In this document: positions 15,791 to 22,353 of the stretch, one piece after another
Layout of the letters: the number at the start of each line of letters is the position of its first letter
Numbering within the stretch: position 1 is the first letter of the stretch
IMG/VR virus record: IMGVR_UViG_3300042892_002183
Coordinates: 1-27,996 of that record
Reading direction: 5' to 3' (one strand)
Length of the DNA stretch: 27,996 nucleotides
Source of the DNA: a virus
The notes under the pieces: generated by a model
What the model was told of the DNA's origin: nothing
What the model saw: the letters and a program-made list of their open reading frames with translations, nothing else
The model's database searches: none
Translations under genes and position numbers: made by a program

Positions 15791-16869
15791 TGACTGTATT
15801 TCTAGTTGATCTAGAAGCAGTTGAAACAAGGTACACGGGCCAGTGGAAGGCTCATGTACCTAAACTCTTAGAGGAGCACGGACATGACGTATATGTTATC
15901 GCAGGACCACATGATATTCCTGCTGCTACTACCCCTGGCGCTTTTCTTAATTTTGGTGGCACTAACATCTATAAAGCCAATCAGGTCGAGCAGATGGGTA
16001 GATTATTTACGGAAGGAAGGGTTAGGGAGGGTGACCACTTCATTTTTACTGACGCTTGGCATCCTGGGATTATTAACCTTAAGTATATGTCAGAGTTGTT
16101 GGGAATACCCGTCACTATTCACGCCCTGTGGCACGCTGGCAGTTACGACCCACAAGACTTCTTAGGACGCTTAATTGGTGATAAGCCATGGGTTAGACAT
16201 GCTGAGAAAAGTTTCTTTGACGCTGTAGATCATAACTACTTTGCCACACAGTTTCACATTGACATGTTTGTTGAAAACTTGTTAAATGTACCAGCTGGCA
16301 AAATTACTAACGTAGCAGGTAGTTTAATGCGTGAAGGTAAAATTGTACGCAGTGGATGGCCTATGGAATATATGCCAGAAACTATTACACCTTATAAGAC
16401 TACAAAGCGTGACTTGATCTTATTTCCACATCGCATAGCACCAGAAAAGCAGGTTGAGATCTTTAAAGACCTAGCAGTAGCATTACCGCAGTATGAATGG
16501 ATTGTCTGCCAAGAGCAGAACTTAACCAAAGAAGCGTATCATACTTTATTAGGCGAAGCTAAGATGGTATTCAGTGCTAACCTACAAGAAACATTAGGTA
16601 TTAGCATGTATGAAGGTGCTCTAACTGATGCTATTCCTATGGTGCCAGATCGTTTAAGCTACAGTGAAATGTATGCTGAGATTTGGAAGTATCCTAGTGA
16701 ATGGACTAGCTCATACAGCAGTTTCTTACATCACAAGAAAGACTTATGTGATAAGATTGTAGAGTTTATGACTGACTATGATGAATATGCTAAGTTAGTT
16801 CCACAACAAGCACGTAGTCTACATCACGATTTCTTTTCAGCAACTAAACTATTAGCTAACATTAAATAA
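15790..16869 (+). CDS. GT-B glycosyltransferase
   Basis: A 359-residue protein with two Rossmann-like halves. The N-terminal part contains an early strand and GHDVYVIAGPHD. The C-terminal part has the GT4-like pattern: ILFPHRIAPEKQVEIFKDLA (donor-binding start), YEWIVCQEQN, then AKMVFSANLQETLGISMYEGA. In that last segment an E-x-L-G-I-S-x-Y-E pattern matches the nucleotide-sugar binding E-x7-E region. Acceptor unknown: glycans on DNA, virion or host envelope are all possible. In T4 glycosyltransferases modify hydroxymethylcytosine, but no HMC genes are seen here. Overlaps its neighbours at both ends. Confidence 0.7.
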   Translation: MTVFLVDLEAVETRYTGQWKAHVPKLLEEHGHDVYVIAGPHDIPAATTPGAFLNFGGTNIYKANQVEQMGRLFTEGRVREGDHFIFTDAWHPGIINLKYMSELLGIPVTIHALWHAGSYDPQDFLGRLIGDKPWVRHAEKSFFDAVDHNYFATQFHIDMFVENLLNVPAGKITNVAGSLMREGKIVRSGWPMEYMPETITPYKTTKRDLILFPHRIAPEKQVEIFKDLAVALPQYEWIVCQEQNLTKEAYHTLLGEAKMVFSANLQETLGISMYEGALTDAIPMVPDRLSYSEMYAEIWKYPSEWTSSYSSFLHHKKDLCDKIVEFMTDYDEYAKLVPQQARSLHHDFFSATKLLANIK

Positions 16870-17822
16870 TGTTTGTCGACAATCTACTCACAGACAATGT
16901 ACACTATATCTACAGTCCGTTATCTTTATTAAACAGTGACTGGAGATGGGATGATGCTAAATTTACGAACTTACCCAAAGATAAATTCATTTTAGTAAAT
17001 TGCTCTAGTGAGAATTGGGGCATGGGTTCATTTATCGAAGACTTATATAATAGATTATACCAATTAAATCTTAATTTTTTAATTTTATCACACTTGCCCA
17101 GCGATCACCTAAAAAAATCAAAGTTAATATACTATCCATACTGGTATCATTATTCTGTTGGATTTTTTAACAAAACTTATCAGACTAACATATCTTTGGA
17201 TTATAAAAAATATAAAATATCTTGTCTTAATCATATGCCTAGAGCACATAGAATTTATAATTATTTTCTATTAAAAGATAAGAATTATTTTAACGATTGT
17301 ATCACTTCTATGTATTCTGACAACGGGACTCTTGTCAAGAGAGATGATGATTGTTCGATGCCACAAGAAGTTTTAATTTGGTGGGATCAGTATAGTAGCA
17401 GTTTATTGTCTAGTTTAGATCATGGATTTGATAATAATCTAATACACGAAGCGTTCAGTGATTCATATATAAATTTCGTTACCGAAACTACTGTAAGTCA
17501 AAGACTGTTTATTACAGAAAAAACTTGGAAACCTATCGCTAGTGGACAATTATTTATAATACTCGGTGCTCCTAATATAATAGATCATCTTAGAGAGCAA
17601 GGAGTAGACACATTTGACGATATCATTGATCACAATTACTATGACCAAGAGCAACACTTTGAGACTAGGTTAACGAAAATACATAATTTATTAGATTCAT
17701 TGTCAATATTGGATCTACAAGCTATTAATGAAAAAACTAAGATGCGTCGATTGCTGAACGCTGAAAAATTTTTCGCAGGAAAATTTAATACAAAATATTT
17801 AAACTTAAATGAGTACCTTTAA
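16869..17822 (+). CDS. AT-rich gene, possible glycan-related transferase
   Basis: A 317-residue protein of uncertain family. Its best feature is a C-terminal block of NFVTETT, RLFITEKTWKPIASGQ, FIILGAP and GVDTFDDIIDHNYYD. This resembles the donor-binding half of GT10-like and other viral sugar transferases (ITEKxxxPxxxGxxP). The gene is clearly more AT-rich, with more AAT, TAT and TCT codons, than its neighbours. That points to recent separate acquisition. It starts inside the stop of the glycosyltransferase and overlaps the next gene by 14 bases, so the three probably act together. Assignment is weak. Confidence 0.4.
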   Translation: MFVDNLLTDNVHYIYSPLSLLNSDWRWDDAKFTNLPKDKFILVNCSSENWGMGSFIEDLYNRLYQLNLNFLILSHLPSDHLKKSKLIYYPYWYHYSVGFFNKTYQTNISLDYKKYKISCLNHMPRAHRIYNYFLLKDKNYFNDCITSMYSDNGTLVKRDDDCSMPQEVLIWWDQYSSSLLSSLDHGFDNNLIHEAFSDSYINFVTETTVSQRLFITEKTWKPIASGQLFIILGAPNIIDHLREQGVDTFDDIIDHNYYDQEQHFETRLTKIHNLLDSLSILDLQAINEKTKMRRLLNAEKFFAGKFNTKYLNLNEYL

Positions 17823-18390
17823 CAAGATAGCAGAATTTGAACAGGCATTGGGTGAGCTTACGGGCGCACCTTATGTGGTTATGACTGATTGCTGTACACA
17901 TGCCTTAGAGTTATGTTTACGTTACGACAAGCCCACTAACTGTTCGTTTACTGCATATACCTATCTAAGTGTACCGATGACTATGCGCAAGTTAGATATT
18001 GACTATAGATTAATTCCAGAAGACTGGACTGGTGAATATCAACTACACGGTACTCGTATTTGGGATAGCGCACGTAAGCTACAGTTAGGCATGTATCGAA
18101 AAGGTCAAATGCAATGTTTGAGCTTTGGGTATAGTAAACCTTTAGATATCGGTCGTGGTGGTGCCATCCTATTAGATGACAAACAAGCCTACAATACTTT
18201 AATTAGACAACGCAGTGATGGACGTGACTTATCGATTAGTCCGTGGGAGTCACAGAAGGTATTTGATGTTGGATATCACTATCGCCCAACTATAGAAGAA
18301 GCTGTACGTGCATTAGAACTACTACCTACAGTAGATCAAGAACCTAAGTACGTTAAATATCCAGACCTACGTGAAATTATTATCAAATAG
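17809..18390 (+). CDS. Short DegT/DnrJ/EryC1-like PLP protein
   Basis: A 193-residue protein related to sugar aminotransferases of the DegT/DnrJ/EryC1 family. It has the cofactor phosphate region (MTDCCTHALEL), the aspartate that contacts the PLP ring nitrogen (IWDSARKL, D86), and the Schiff-base lysine in LSFGYSKPLDIGRGGA (K110). Typical members have about 370 residues. The whole C-terminal domain is missing here, and the frame ends cleanly at TAG with no sign of a nearby continuation. It may act as a minimal enzyme, pair with another protein, or be non-catalytic. It follows two glycan-type genes, consistent with amino-sugar formation. Confidence 0.6.
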   Translation: MSTFNKIAEFEQALGELTGAPYVVMTDCCTHALELCLRYDKPTNCSFTAYTYLSVPMTMRKLDIDYRLIPEDWTGEYQLHGTRIWDSARKLQLGMYRKGQMQCLSFGYSKPLDIGRGGAILLDDKQAYNTLIRQRSDGRDLSISPWESQKVFDVGYHYRPTIEEAVRALELLPTVDQEPKYVKYPDLREIIIK

Positions 18391-18391
18391 T

Positions 18392-18421
18392 TTGACTAAA
18401 CCTAAATAAACATGTTATACT
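18392..18421 (+). promoter_or_regulatory. sigma70-type promoter before folE, containing AAACCTAAATA
   Basis: TTGACT at 18392-18397, 18-base spacer, TATACT at 18416-18421. AAACCTAAATA occupies 18398-18408 inside the spacer. Transcription would begin near 18428, leaving a leader of about 37 nt before folE. Confidence 0.7.
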
Positions 18422-18433
18422 AATTTATGAACT

Positions 18434-18447
18434 GCCAATCCACTGGC
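18434..18447 (+). promoter_or_regulatory. Short hairpin near the 5' end of the folE mRNA
   Basis: GCCA (18434-18437), six-base loop ATCCAC, TGGC (18444-18447). It would lie a few bases from the predicted transcript start and upstream of CGGAGA, the folE ribosome-binding site. The same GCCA/TGGC stem occurs at gp43. Four base pairs is weak, so this may be chance. Confidence 0.25.
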
Positions 18448-18464
18448 TTAACATCGGAGACTTT

Positions 18465-19160
18465 ATGTCAAAATACACAGTAAGCGAAGGTATTCGCAAC
18501 AACTTAAAAGCAAGCAACAAACGATTCTGGGCAGGCGACAACATCTCAGAATACATCACAGACGAAAACAAAGAACTATTAATTGATGAAGCGACTGAAG
18601 CATTCGAAACAGTCTTAGATACTTTGTTAATTGATCGTGAAAACGATCCTAACAGCCACGGCACAGCCAGACGACTAGCTAAGATGTACTTCAATGAGAT
18701 TATGGCAGGTCGTTATGAGCCTAATCCAGATGCTACAGCATTTCCAAATGACAGCGTAGATCGTTATGAAGGTATGTTGGTAGTACGTAGTGAACTACGC
18801 AGTATGTGTAGTCATCATCACCAACCAGTTAAAGGTGTAGCTTATATTGGTATTATTGCCGCTAGCAAACTTATTGGTTTATCTAAATACACACGTATTG
18901 CACAATGGTGTGCTACACGTGGTACCTTGCAAGAAGAGCTATGTAATGATATTACTCGTGAAATTATGAAGGCCACAGGAAGTGAGAACGTTGCTGTGTA
19001 TATTCAAGCAACGCATGGTTGCTGCGAAAATAGAGGCATTATGGCACATAGTAGCTTAACGCAAACAACTGTGCTCAAGGGTGCATTTAAAACAGATCCA
19101 GATACTAAGAAAGAGTTTTTTGATAATATTAAATTGCAACAAGAGTTTGCACCTAGATAA
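18465..19160 (+). CDS. folE: GTP cyclohydrolase I
   Basis: A 231-residue GTP cyclohydrolase I, close to the usual 190-230. It converts GTP to dihydroneopterin triphosphate, the first step to 7-deazaguanines and folate. Zinc ligands fit E. coli FolE: C115 and H118 in MCSHHHQP, and C186 in ATHGCC. The substrate-pocket segment YIGIIAASKLIGLSKYTRI is well conserved, as are the N-terminal helices. The promoter immediately upstream shares a motif with queD and gp45. With QueD and QueE it supplies the precursor for the DpdA reaction. Start supported by GGAGA eight to nine bases upstream. Confidence 0.93.
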   Translation: MSKYTVSEGIRNNLKASNKRFWAGDNISEYITDENKELLIDEATEAFETVLDTLLIDRENDPNSHGTARRLAKMYFNEIMAGRYEPNPDATAFPNDSVDRYEGMLVVRSELRSMCSHHHQPVKGVAYIGIIAASKLIGLSKYTRIAQWCATRGTLQEELCNDITREIMKATGSENVAVYIQATHGCCENRGIMAHSSLTQTTVLKGAFKTDPDTKKEFFDNIKLQQEFAPR

Positions 19161-19170
19161 GGAGAGTAAC

Positions 19171-19503
19171 ATGAATTTAAAAACTATTTGTAAGGAATAT
19201 TTCTTCGATTGGAGTGACAAGAAATTAGATAAAATTTCTGAGTTGTTTGCTGATGAAATTTTCCTGCGCGACTGGAATGGTGCAGCATTTACTAAAGAGC
19301 AAGCAGTGGCATTTAACAAAAATATCTTTGACAATGTCGATACCTGTGTAGCATTGCCGTTATATATGTATCAGGATGGTCTTACTGTGGCTTGTAGATT
19401 GAATGTTTACATTAATAAAGAAAATGCATTCGAAGTAATGGATCTTATTACATTCAACGAAGAAGGCAAAATAGTTGAGTTATTAGCGTTTAGAGGATTC
19501 TAA
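19171..19503 (+). CDS. NTF2/SnoaL-like protein
   Basis: A 110-residue protein starting at the ATG after GGAGAG (19161-19166). A longer in-frame start lies within folE and is not needed. The pattern resembles the NTF2/SnoaL cone fold: ICKEYFFDWSDKKLDKISELF helix pair, then LRDWNGAAF, then VACRLNVYINKENAFEVMDLITFNEEGKIVEL. The ending, a strand followed by GKIVEL, is typical. Such domains bind small molecules or isomerise them; here the ligand is unknown. It follows folE by ten bases. Confidence 0.6.
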   Translation: MNLKTICKEYFFDWSDKKLDKISELFADEIFLRDWNGAAFTKEQAVAFNKNIFDNVDTCVALPLYMYQDGLTVACRLNVYINKENAFEVMDLITFNEEGKIVELLAFRGF

Positions 19504-19504
19504 T

Positions 19505-19696
19505 ATGCAGGTAAGAGCAACAAATGGTAAGTTTGGGTCATGTGGGTGCGGCCGTAGTATTACAGGCGAATGTGACGGTAGTCATAGTTATACATCAGAA
19601 CAATGGGCTAAAATACAAGAAGCACGTGCGCAGGATCAATTCTTAAACGAAACAGCAGACGACAAGAATAGAGGTAGTGACAATGATTTGGTTTAA
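19505..19696 (+). CDS. CDGSH-like iron-sulfur protein
   Basis: A 63-residue protein with SCGCGRSITGECDGSHS. C13, C15, C23 and H27 match the 3Cys-1His ligand set of CDGSH [2Fe-2S] proteins. The interval between the second and third Cys is one residue shorter than in mitoNEET, and the usual Pro is absent, so the cluster loop is altered. Only one CDGSH unit is present; such proteins usually dimerise. Possible roles are electron transfer, for example to the nearby radical-SAM QueE, or regulation (inference). Confidence 0.6.
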   Translation: MQVRATNGKFGSCGCGRSITGECDGSHSYTSEQWAKIQEARAQDQFLNETADDKNRGSDNDLV

Positions 19697-20024
19697 TAAA
19701 CTAATTACAAAATGGGCAGAACGTATTCATCATCGTCAGCTGGATGACATGGTGGTGCCCGACGAGTTGCTATCAAAGCGTAGTCGTCGTAGCAATAAAC
19801 ATAGTATAGGTATTAATTCTACTCCACGCAGAGTAGAACATAACTATGATGATGAAAGTGTTATTAATTTCAAAGTCTACGGTGCTAACGGTGGCAAGAT
19901 TGTAGAAACATCACGTTATGATGATAAGAAAGACACAGAAAGCATCAGACGTTATGTAATTGACGAGAACGCCGATTTGGGCGAAAGCCTAAGCAAAATT
20001 GTCACTATGGAATACCTGCGTTGA
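19683..20024 (+). CDS. Hypothetical protein
   Basis: A 113-residue protein. I chose the ATG at 19683 because GAGGT (19671-19675) sits seven bases upstream; a GTG two codons earlier is also possible. It overlaps the CDGSH gene by 14 bases and its own stop overlaps the next frame. The N-terminus is amphipathic (IWFNKLITKWAERIHHRQLD), the middle very basic (KRSRRSNKHS), and the C-terminal half mixed alpha/beta. No family recognised. Confidence 0.45.
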   Translation: MIWFNKLITKWAERIHHRQLDDMVVPDELLSKRSRRSNKHSIGINSTPRRVEHNYDDESVINFKVYGANGGKIVETSRYDDKKDTESIRRYVIDENADLGESLSKIVTMEYLR

Positions 20025-20347
20025 TCCCATTGCCACCCAAAGTTACTATTAACTATGAAGTAACTATTATGGTTGATGAACTAAACGTCGATATACTTAA
20101 ATGGTATGTTGATCAAGGGCAAAATATATCCTGCAGAATATGGCATGATCATCGAGGACAGCCACATGAGGTTTCTGTAGTACAGTACGGGCAAGGTAGG
20201 CCGAGTCATAAAACTAACGATAGCAGTAATCAGCATCTACTTAGATTTCGCAAAGAAGATGCAGGTGCTGCATTAATGTTCTTAATGACGTTTAATAAAC
20301 ACGTAACGCAACACAATATGAGAGAGGTGGACAAGTATGTCTATTAG
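20021..20347 (+). CDS. Hypothetical protein
   Basis: A 108-residue frame starting with TTG over the previous stop. An ATG at 20069 would give a 92-residue protein, and neither start has a clear ribosome-binding site. It contains VDILKWYVDQGQNISCRIWHD and a His-containing segment QPHEVSVVQYG. It ends ten bases inside the phosphoribosyltransferase gene. No family recognised. Confidence 0.4.
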   Translation: MIPLPPKVTINYEVTIMVDELNVDILKWYVDQGQNISCRIWHDHRGQPHEVSVVQYGQGRPSHKTNDSSNQHLLRFRKEDAGAALMFLMTFNKHVTQHNMREVDKYVY

Positions 20348-20894
20348 GAAAGAGTATTACACCTATCAACAAATCACTGAAATGGTTAACGATATTTCAT
20401 TTCAAATGTACAAGGACAACTGGCGTCCAGATTACATTGTAGGATTAACCAGAGGTGGCTTGGTACCAGCTGTGATTATGAGCAATGCATTGGGTATTCC
20501 AATGGAAACACTTAAGGTCAGTCTGCGCGACAGCGATAGCGAGTCCGAAAGTAATCTATGGATGGCAGAAGATGCGTTTGGTTATGATTACCCAAATGAA
20601 ATAGTTGAAACCTACCCTACTTCAATATACGGCGAAGAAGGACAAGGTAAAAATATTCTTATTATCGACGATATTAACGATACTGGTGCTACATTAGATT
20701 GGATTAAACAAGATTGGCAAAGTAGTTGCATGCCCAACAGCTCAAAGTGGTTGCAAGTTTGGGGTAATAATGTTAGAATAGCTGTATTAATTGATAATTT
20801 ATCTAGTGACTTTAGTGGCAAGGTAGACTATTCAGCTAAAGAAATTAATAAAGCAGAAGACGATTCATGGATCGTGTTTCCTTGGGAAAGATAA
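20337..20894 (+). CDS. Phosphoribosyltransferase, type I
   Basis: A 185-residue type I phosphoribosyltransferase. It has the PRPP-binding motif ILIIDDINDTGATL (107-120, D111/D112) and the upstream loop IVGLTRGGLVPAVIM (about 34-48). A flexible hood region lies in between. The family moves phosphoribose between PRPP and a base, often hypoxanthine, guanine or xanthine. The base here cannot be deduced. Its place between folE and queE suggests purine or 7-deazapurine metabolism. GAGAGGTGG upstream supports the start. Confidence 0.75.
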   Translation: MSIRKEYYTYQQITEMVNDISFQMYKDNWRPDYIVGLTRGGLVPAVIMSNALGIPMETLKVSLRDSDSESESNLWMAEDAFGYDYPNEIVETYPTSIYGEEGQGKNILIIDDINDTGATLDWIKQDWQSSCMPNSSKWLQVWGNNVRIAVLIDNLSSDFSGKVDYSAKEINKAEDDSWIVFPWER

Positions 20895-20896
20895 TA

Positions 20897-21172
20897 ATGA
20901 TTGCCGATAAAACACAAGAAGCATTGATTATTCTACAAGAAGAATGTGCCGAAGTCATACAAGCAGTTAGCAAATGCCATCGTTTTGGTCTAGACAATGC
21001 ACATAAGTCCGGTGCCTCACAGCGAGCTAACTTAGAAATGGAAGTAGGTGACATGCTGGCATTAGTGGATATTTTAGTTGAGCAAGGTATTTTAGATCAA
21101 GACGGATTAGAACTTGCTATGGATAAAAAGAAAGAAAAATTAAAGATATGGTCAAAATTATATGAAACTTAA
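20897..21172 (+). CDS. MazG-like nucleotide pyrophosphohydrolase
   Basis: A 91-residue all-alpha protein with the metal-binding signature of the MazG/dUTPase-like superfamily: EExxE at E15-E16-E19 (LQEECAEVIQAVSK) and ExxD at E49-D52 (EMEVGDML). Such enzymes hydrolyse nucleoside triphosphates to monophosphates and pyrophosphate. I place the start at the ATG three bases after the preceding stop; an in-frame upstream start would lie inside the phosphoribosyltransferase. The C-terminus overlaps queE by 11 bases. The substrate could be a normal dNTP or a modified purine nucleotide. Confidence 0.75.
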   Translation: MIADKTQEALIILQEECAEVIQAVSKCHRFGLDNAHKSGASQRANLEMEVGDMLALVDILVEQGILDQDGLELAMDKKKEKLKIWSKLYET

Positions 21173-22028
21173 AGTCAGTGAAATATTTTATTCAGCACAA
21201 GGTGAAGGCCGTTTTGTAGGCGTACCTAGTGTATTCCTACGTACATTTGGCTGTAACTTTACCTGTAGCGGGTTTGGTATGACCAGAGGTACTGCTAGTC
21301 AAGAAGCAGACGAAGTTGCTAAAACTGTACAACTGTACAAAACATATGAAGAACTTCCGCTGGTCAATACAGGCTGTGATAGTTATGCATCATGGCATCC
21401 AAAGTTTAAAAGTTTAAGCCCAACCTACGAAACATCTGAAGTAATTAGTAAGATGCTGGCCCTAACACCTAACGGTCGTTGGGCACAAGACAATGGCAAT
21501 GATGTACACTTGGTAATTACAGGTGGCGAGCCGTTGCTAGGTTGGCAGAAAGTATATCCCGAGATGTTAGAAGCAATCGAGATGCGTGATCTTAAAAACA
21601 TCACGTTTGAAACTAACGGCACCCAGGAACTCAGCGAAGACTTTATAGCATATTTGAAAGAATGGGTAGGTATTCCGAGTATTACACAGCGTGAAATTAC
21701 ATTCAGTGTTAGTGCTAAACTAAGCCCGAGTGGTGAGAAGTGGGAGGATGCTATCAAGCCAGAGATTGTAACTAGCTATCAACAGGTAGGACGTACATAT
21801 CTTAAATTTGTAGTTGAGAATCCAGACGACTTTGAAGAAGTAGAAGAGGCAGTAGCAGAATATCGCCGTGAAGGATTTGAAGGTGTTGTATACATTATGC
21901 CTGTTGGTGGTGTTGTTAGCGTTTACAACGGCAACAAGTTTAATGTAGCAGACGAAGCTATGTTACGTGGTTATTATTACAGTCCAAGATTACATGTTGA
22001 TCTTTGGGGTAACTCATGGGGCAAATAA
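21162..22028 (+). CDS. queE: 7-carboxy-7-deazaguanine synthase, divergent cluster motif
   Basis: A 288-residue radical-SAM enzyme that turns 6-carboxytetrahydropterin into CDG. Family features are EIFYSAQGEGRFVGVP (7-22), FLRTFGCN (25-32), ITGGEPLLGW and FETNGT. The cluster motif is unusual. C31 and C35 give the normal CxxxC, but the expected third Cys two residues later is Phe (F38). The best third ligand is C72 in GCDSYASW, which matches the canonical CD(S/T)xYAW context. The spacing is therefore CX3CX36C with an insert of about 34 residues. Size is above the usual 210-240 residues because of this insert. MetK downstream would supply AdoMet. Confidence 0.83.
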   Translation: MKLKVSEIFYSAQGEGRFVGVPSVFLRTFGCNFTCSGFGMTRGTASQEADEVAKTVQLYKTYEELPLVNTGCDSYASWHPKFKSLSPTYETSEVISKMLALTPNGRWAQDNGNDVHLVITGGEPLLGWQKVYPEMLEAIEMRDLKNITFETNGTQELSEDFIAYLKEWVGIPSITQREITFSVSAKLSPSGEKWEDAIKPEIVTSYQQVGRTYLKFVVENPDDFEEVEEAVAEYRREGFEGVVYIMPVGGVVSVYNGNKFNVADEAMLRGYYYSPRLHVDLWGNSWGK

Positions 22029-22228
22029 TGGAAACACATAAGCGTACATTAGTGCGCATGATTAGTTATCGCATTACTGCGTGGGTGTTTACAATCTTCT
22101 GGACATACTTATACACTGGTGATCTGGCACACAGCACAGGGTTTGCTACCCTGTTACATATATTATTAAGTGTAGATTATTACATCCACGAGCGTATTTG
22201 GTTAAAAGTTAAATGGGGAATGAAATGA
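22028..22228 (+). CDS. DUF2061-like membrane protein
   Basis: A 66-residue membrane protein. I start it at the ATG overlapping the queE stop (TAATG); an in-frame ATG four codons earlier is possible. The pattern RMISYRITAWVFTIFWTYLYTGD, then a second hydrophobic segment and YYIHERIW, matches the DUF2061 family (two spans ending in YxxHERxW). Function unknown. Stop overlaps the next small frame as ATGA. Confidence 0.65.
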   Translation: METHKRTLVRMISYRITAWVFTIFWTYLYTGDLAHSTGFATLLHILLSVDYYIHERIWLKVKWGMK

Positions 22229-22353
22229 TTAAACGATTTATTAAATGGTTAAAAGAATGGCGAGATATTTTTAACGACCCTAGTGCTTGGGATGATAGTA
22301 ATGACCCATGTCCGTATAAATGTAATTGTAAAGATAAAAAGGAAAAAAATTGA
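22225..22353 (+). CDS. 42-residue small protein with Cys-rich tail
   Basis: An ATG overlapping the previous stop (ATGA) opens a 42-codon frame ending in TGA that overlaps the TTG start of metK. The product begins with an amphipathic basic helix (MIKRFIKWLKEWRDIF), then DPSAWDD, and ends with CPYKCNCK. Perfect overlap at both ends and the absence of any other use for these bases support translation. Confidence 0.5.
   Translation: MIKRFIKWLKEWRDIFNDPSAWDDSNDPCPYKCNCKDKKEKN

Noticed and set aside
18422-18464. preQ1 riboswitch before folE
   Set aside because: The 37-nt predicted leader has a small GCCA/TGGC hairpin but no C-rich loop or A-rich tail of a preQ1-I pseudoknot.
19081-19170. N-terminal extension of the NTF2-like gene into folE
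   Set aside because: The ATG at 19171 has a good GGAGAG site directly upstream and the fold begins there. The extension overlaps the folE coding end.
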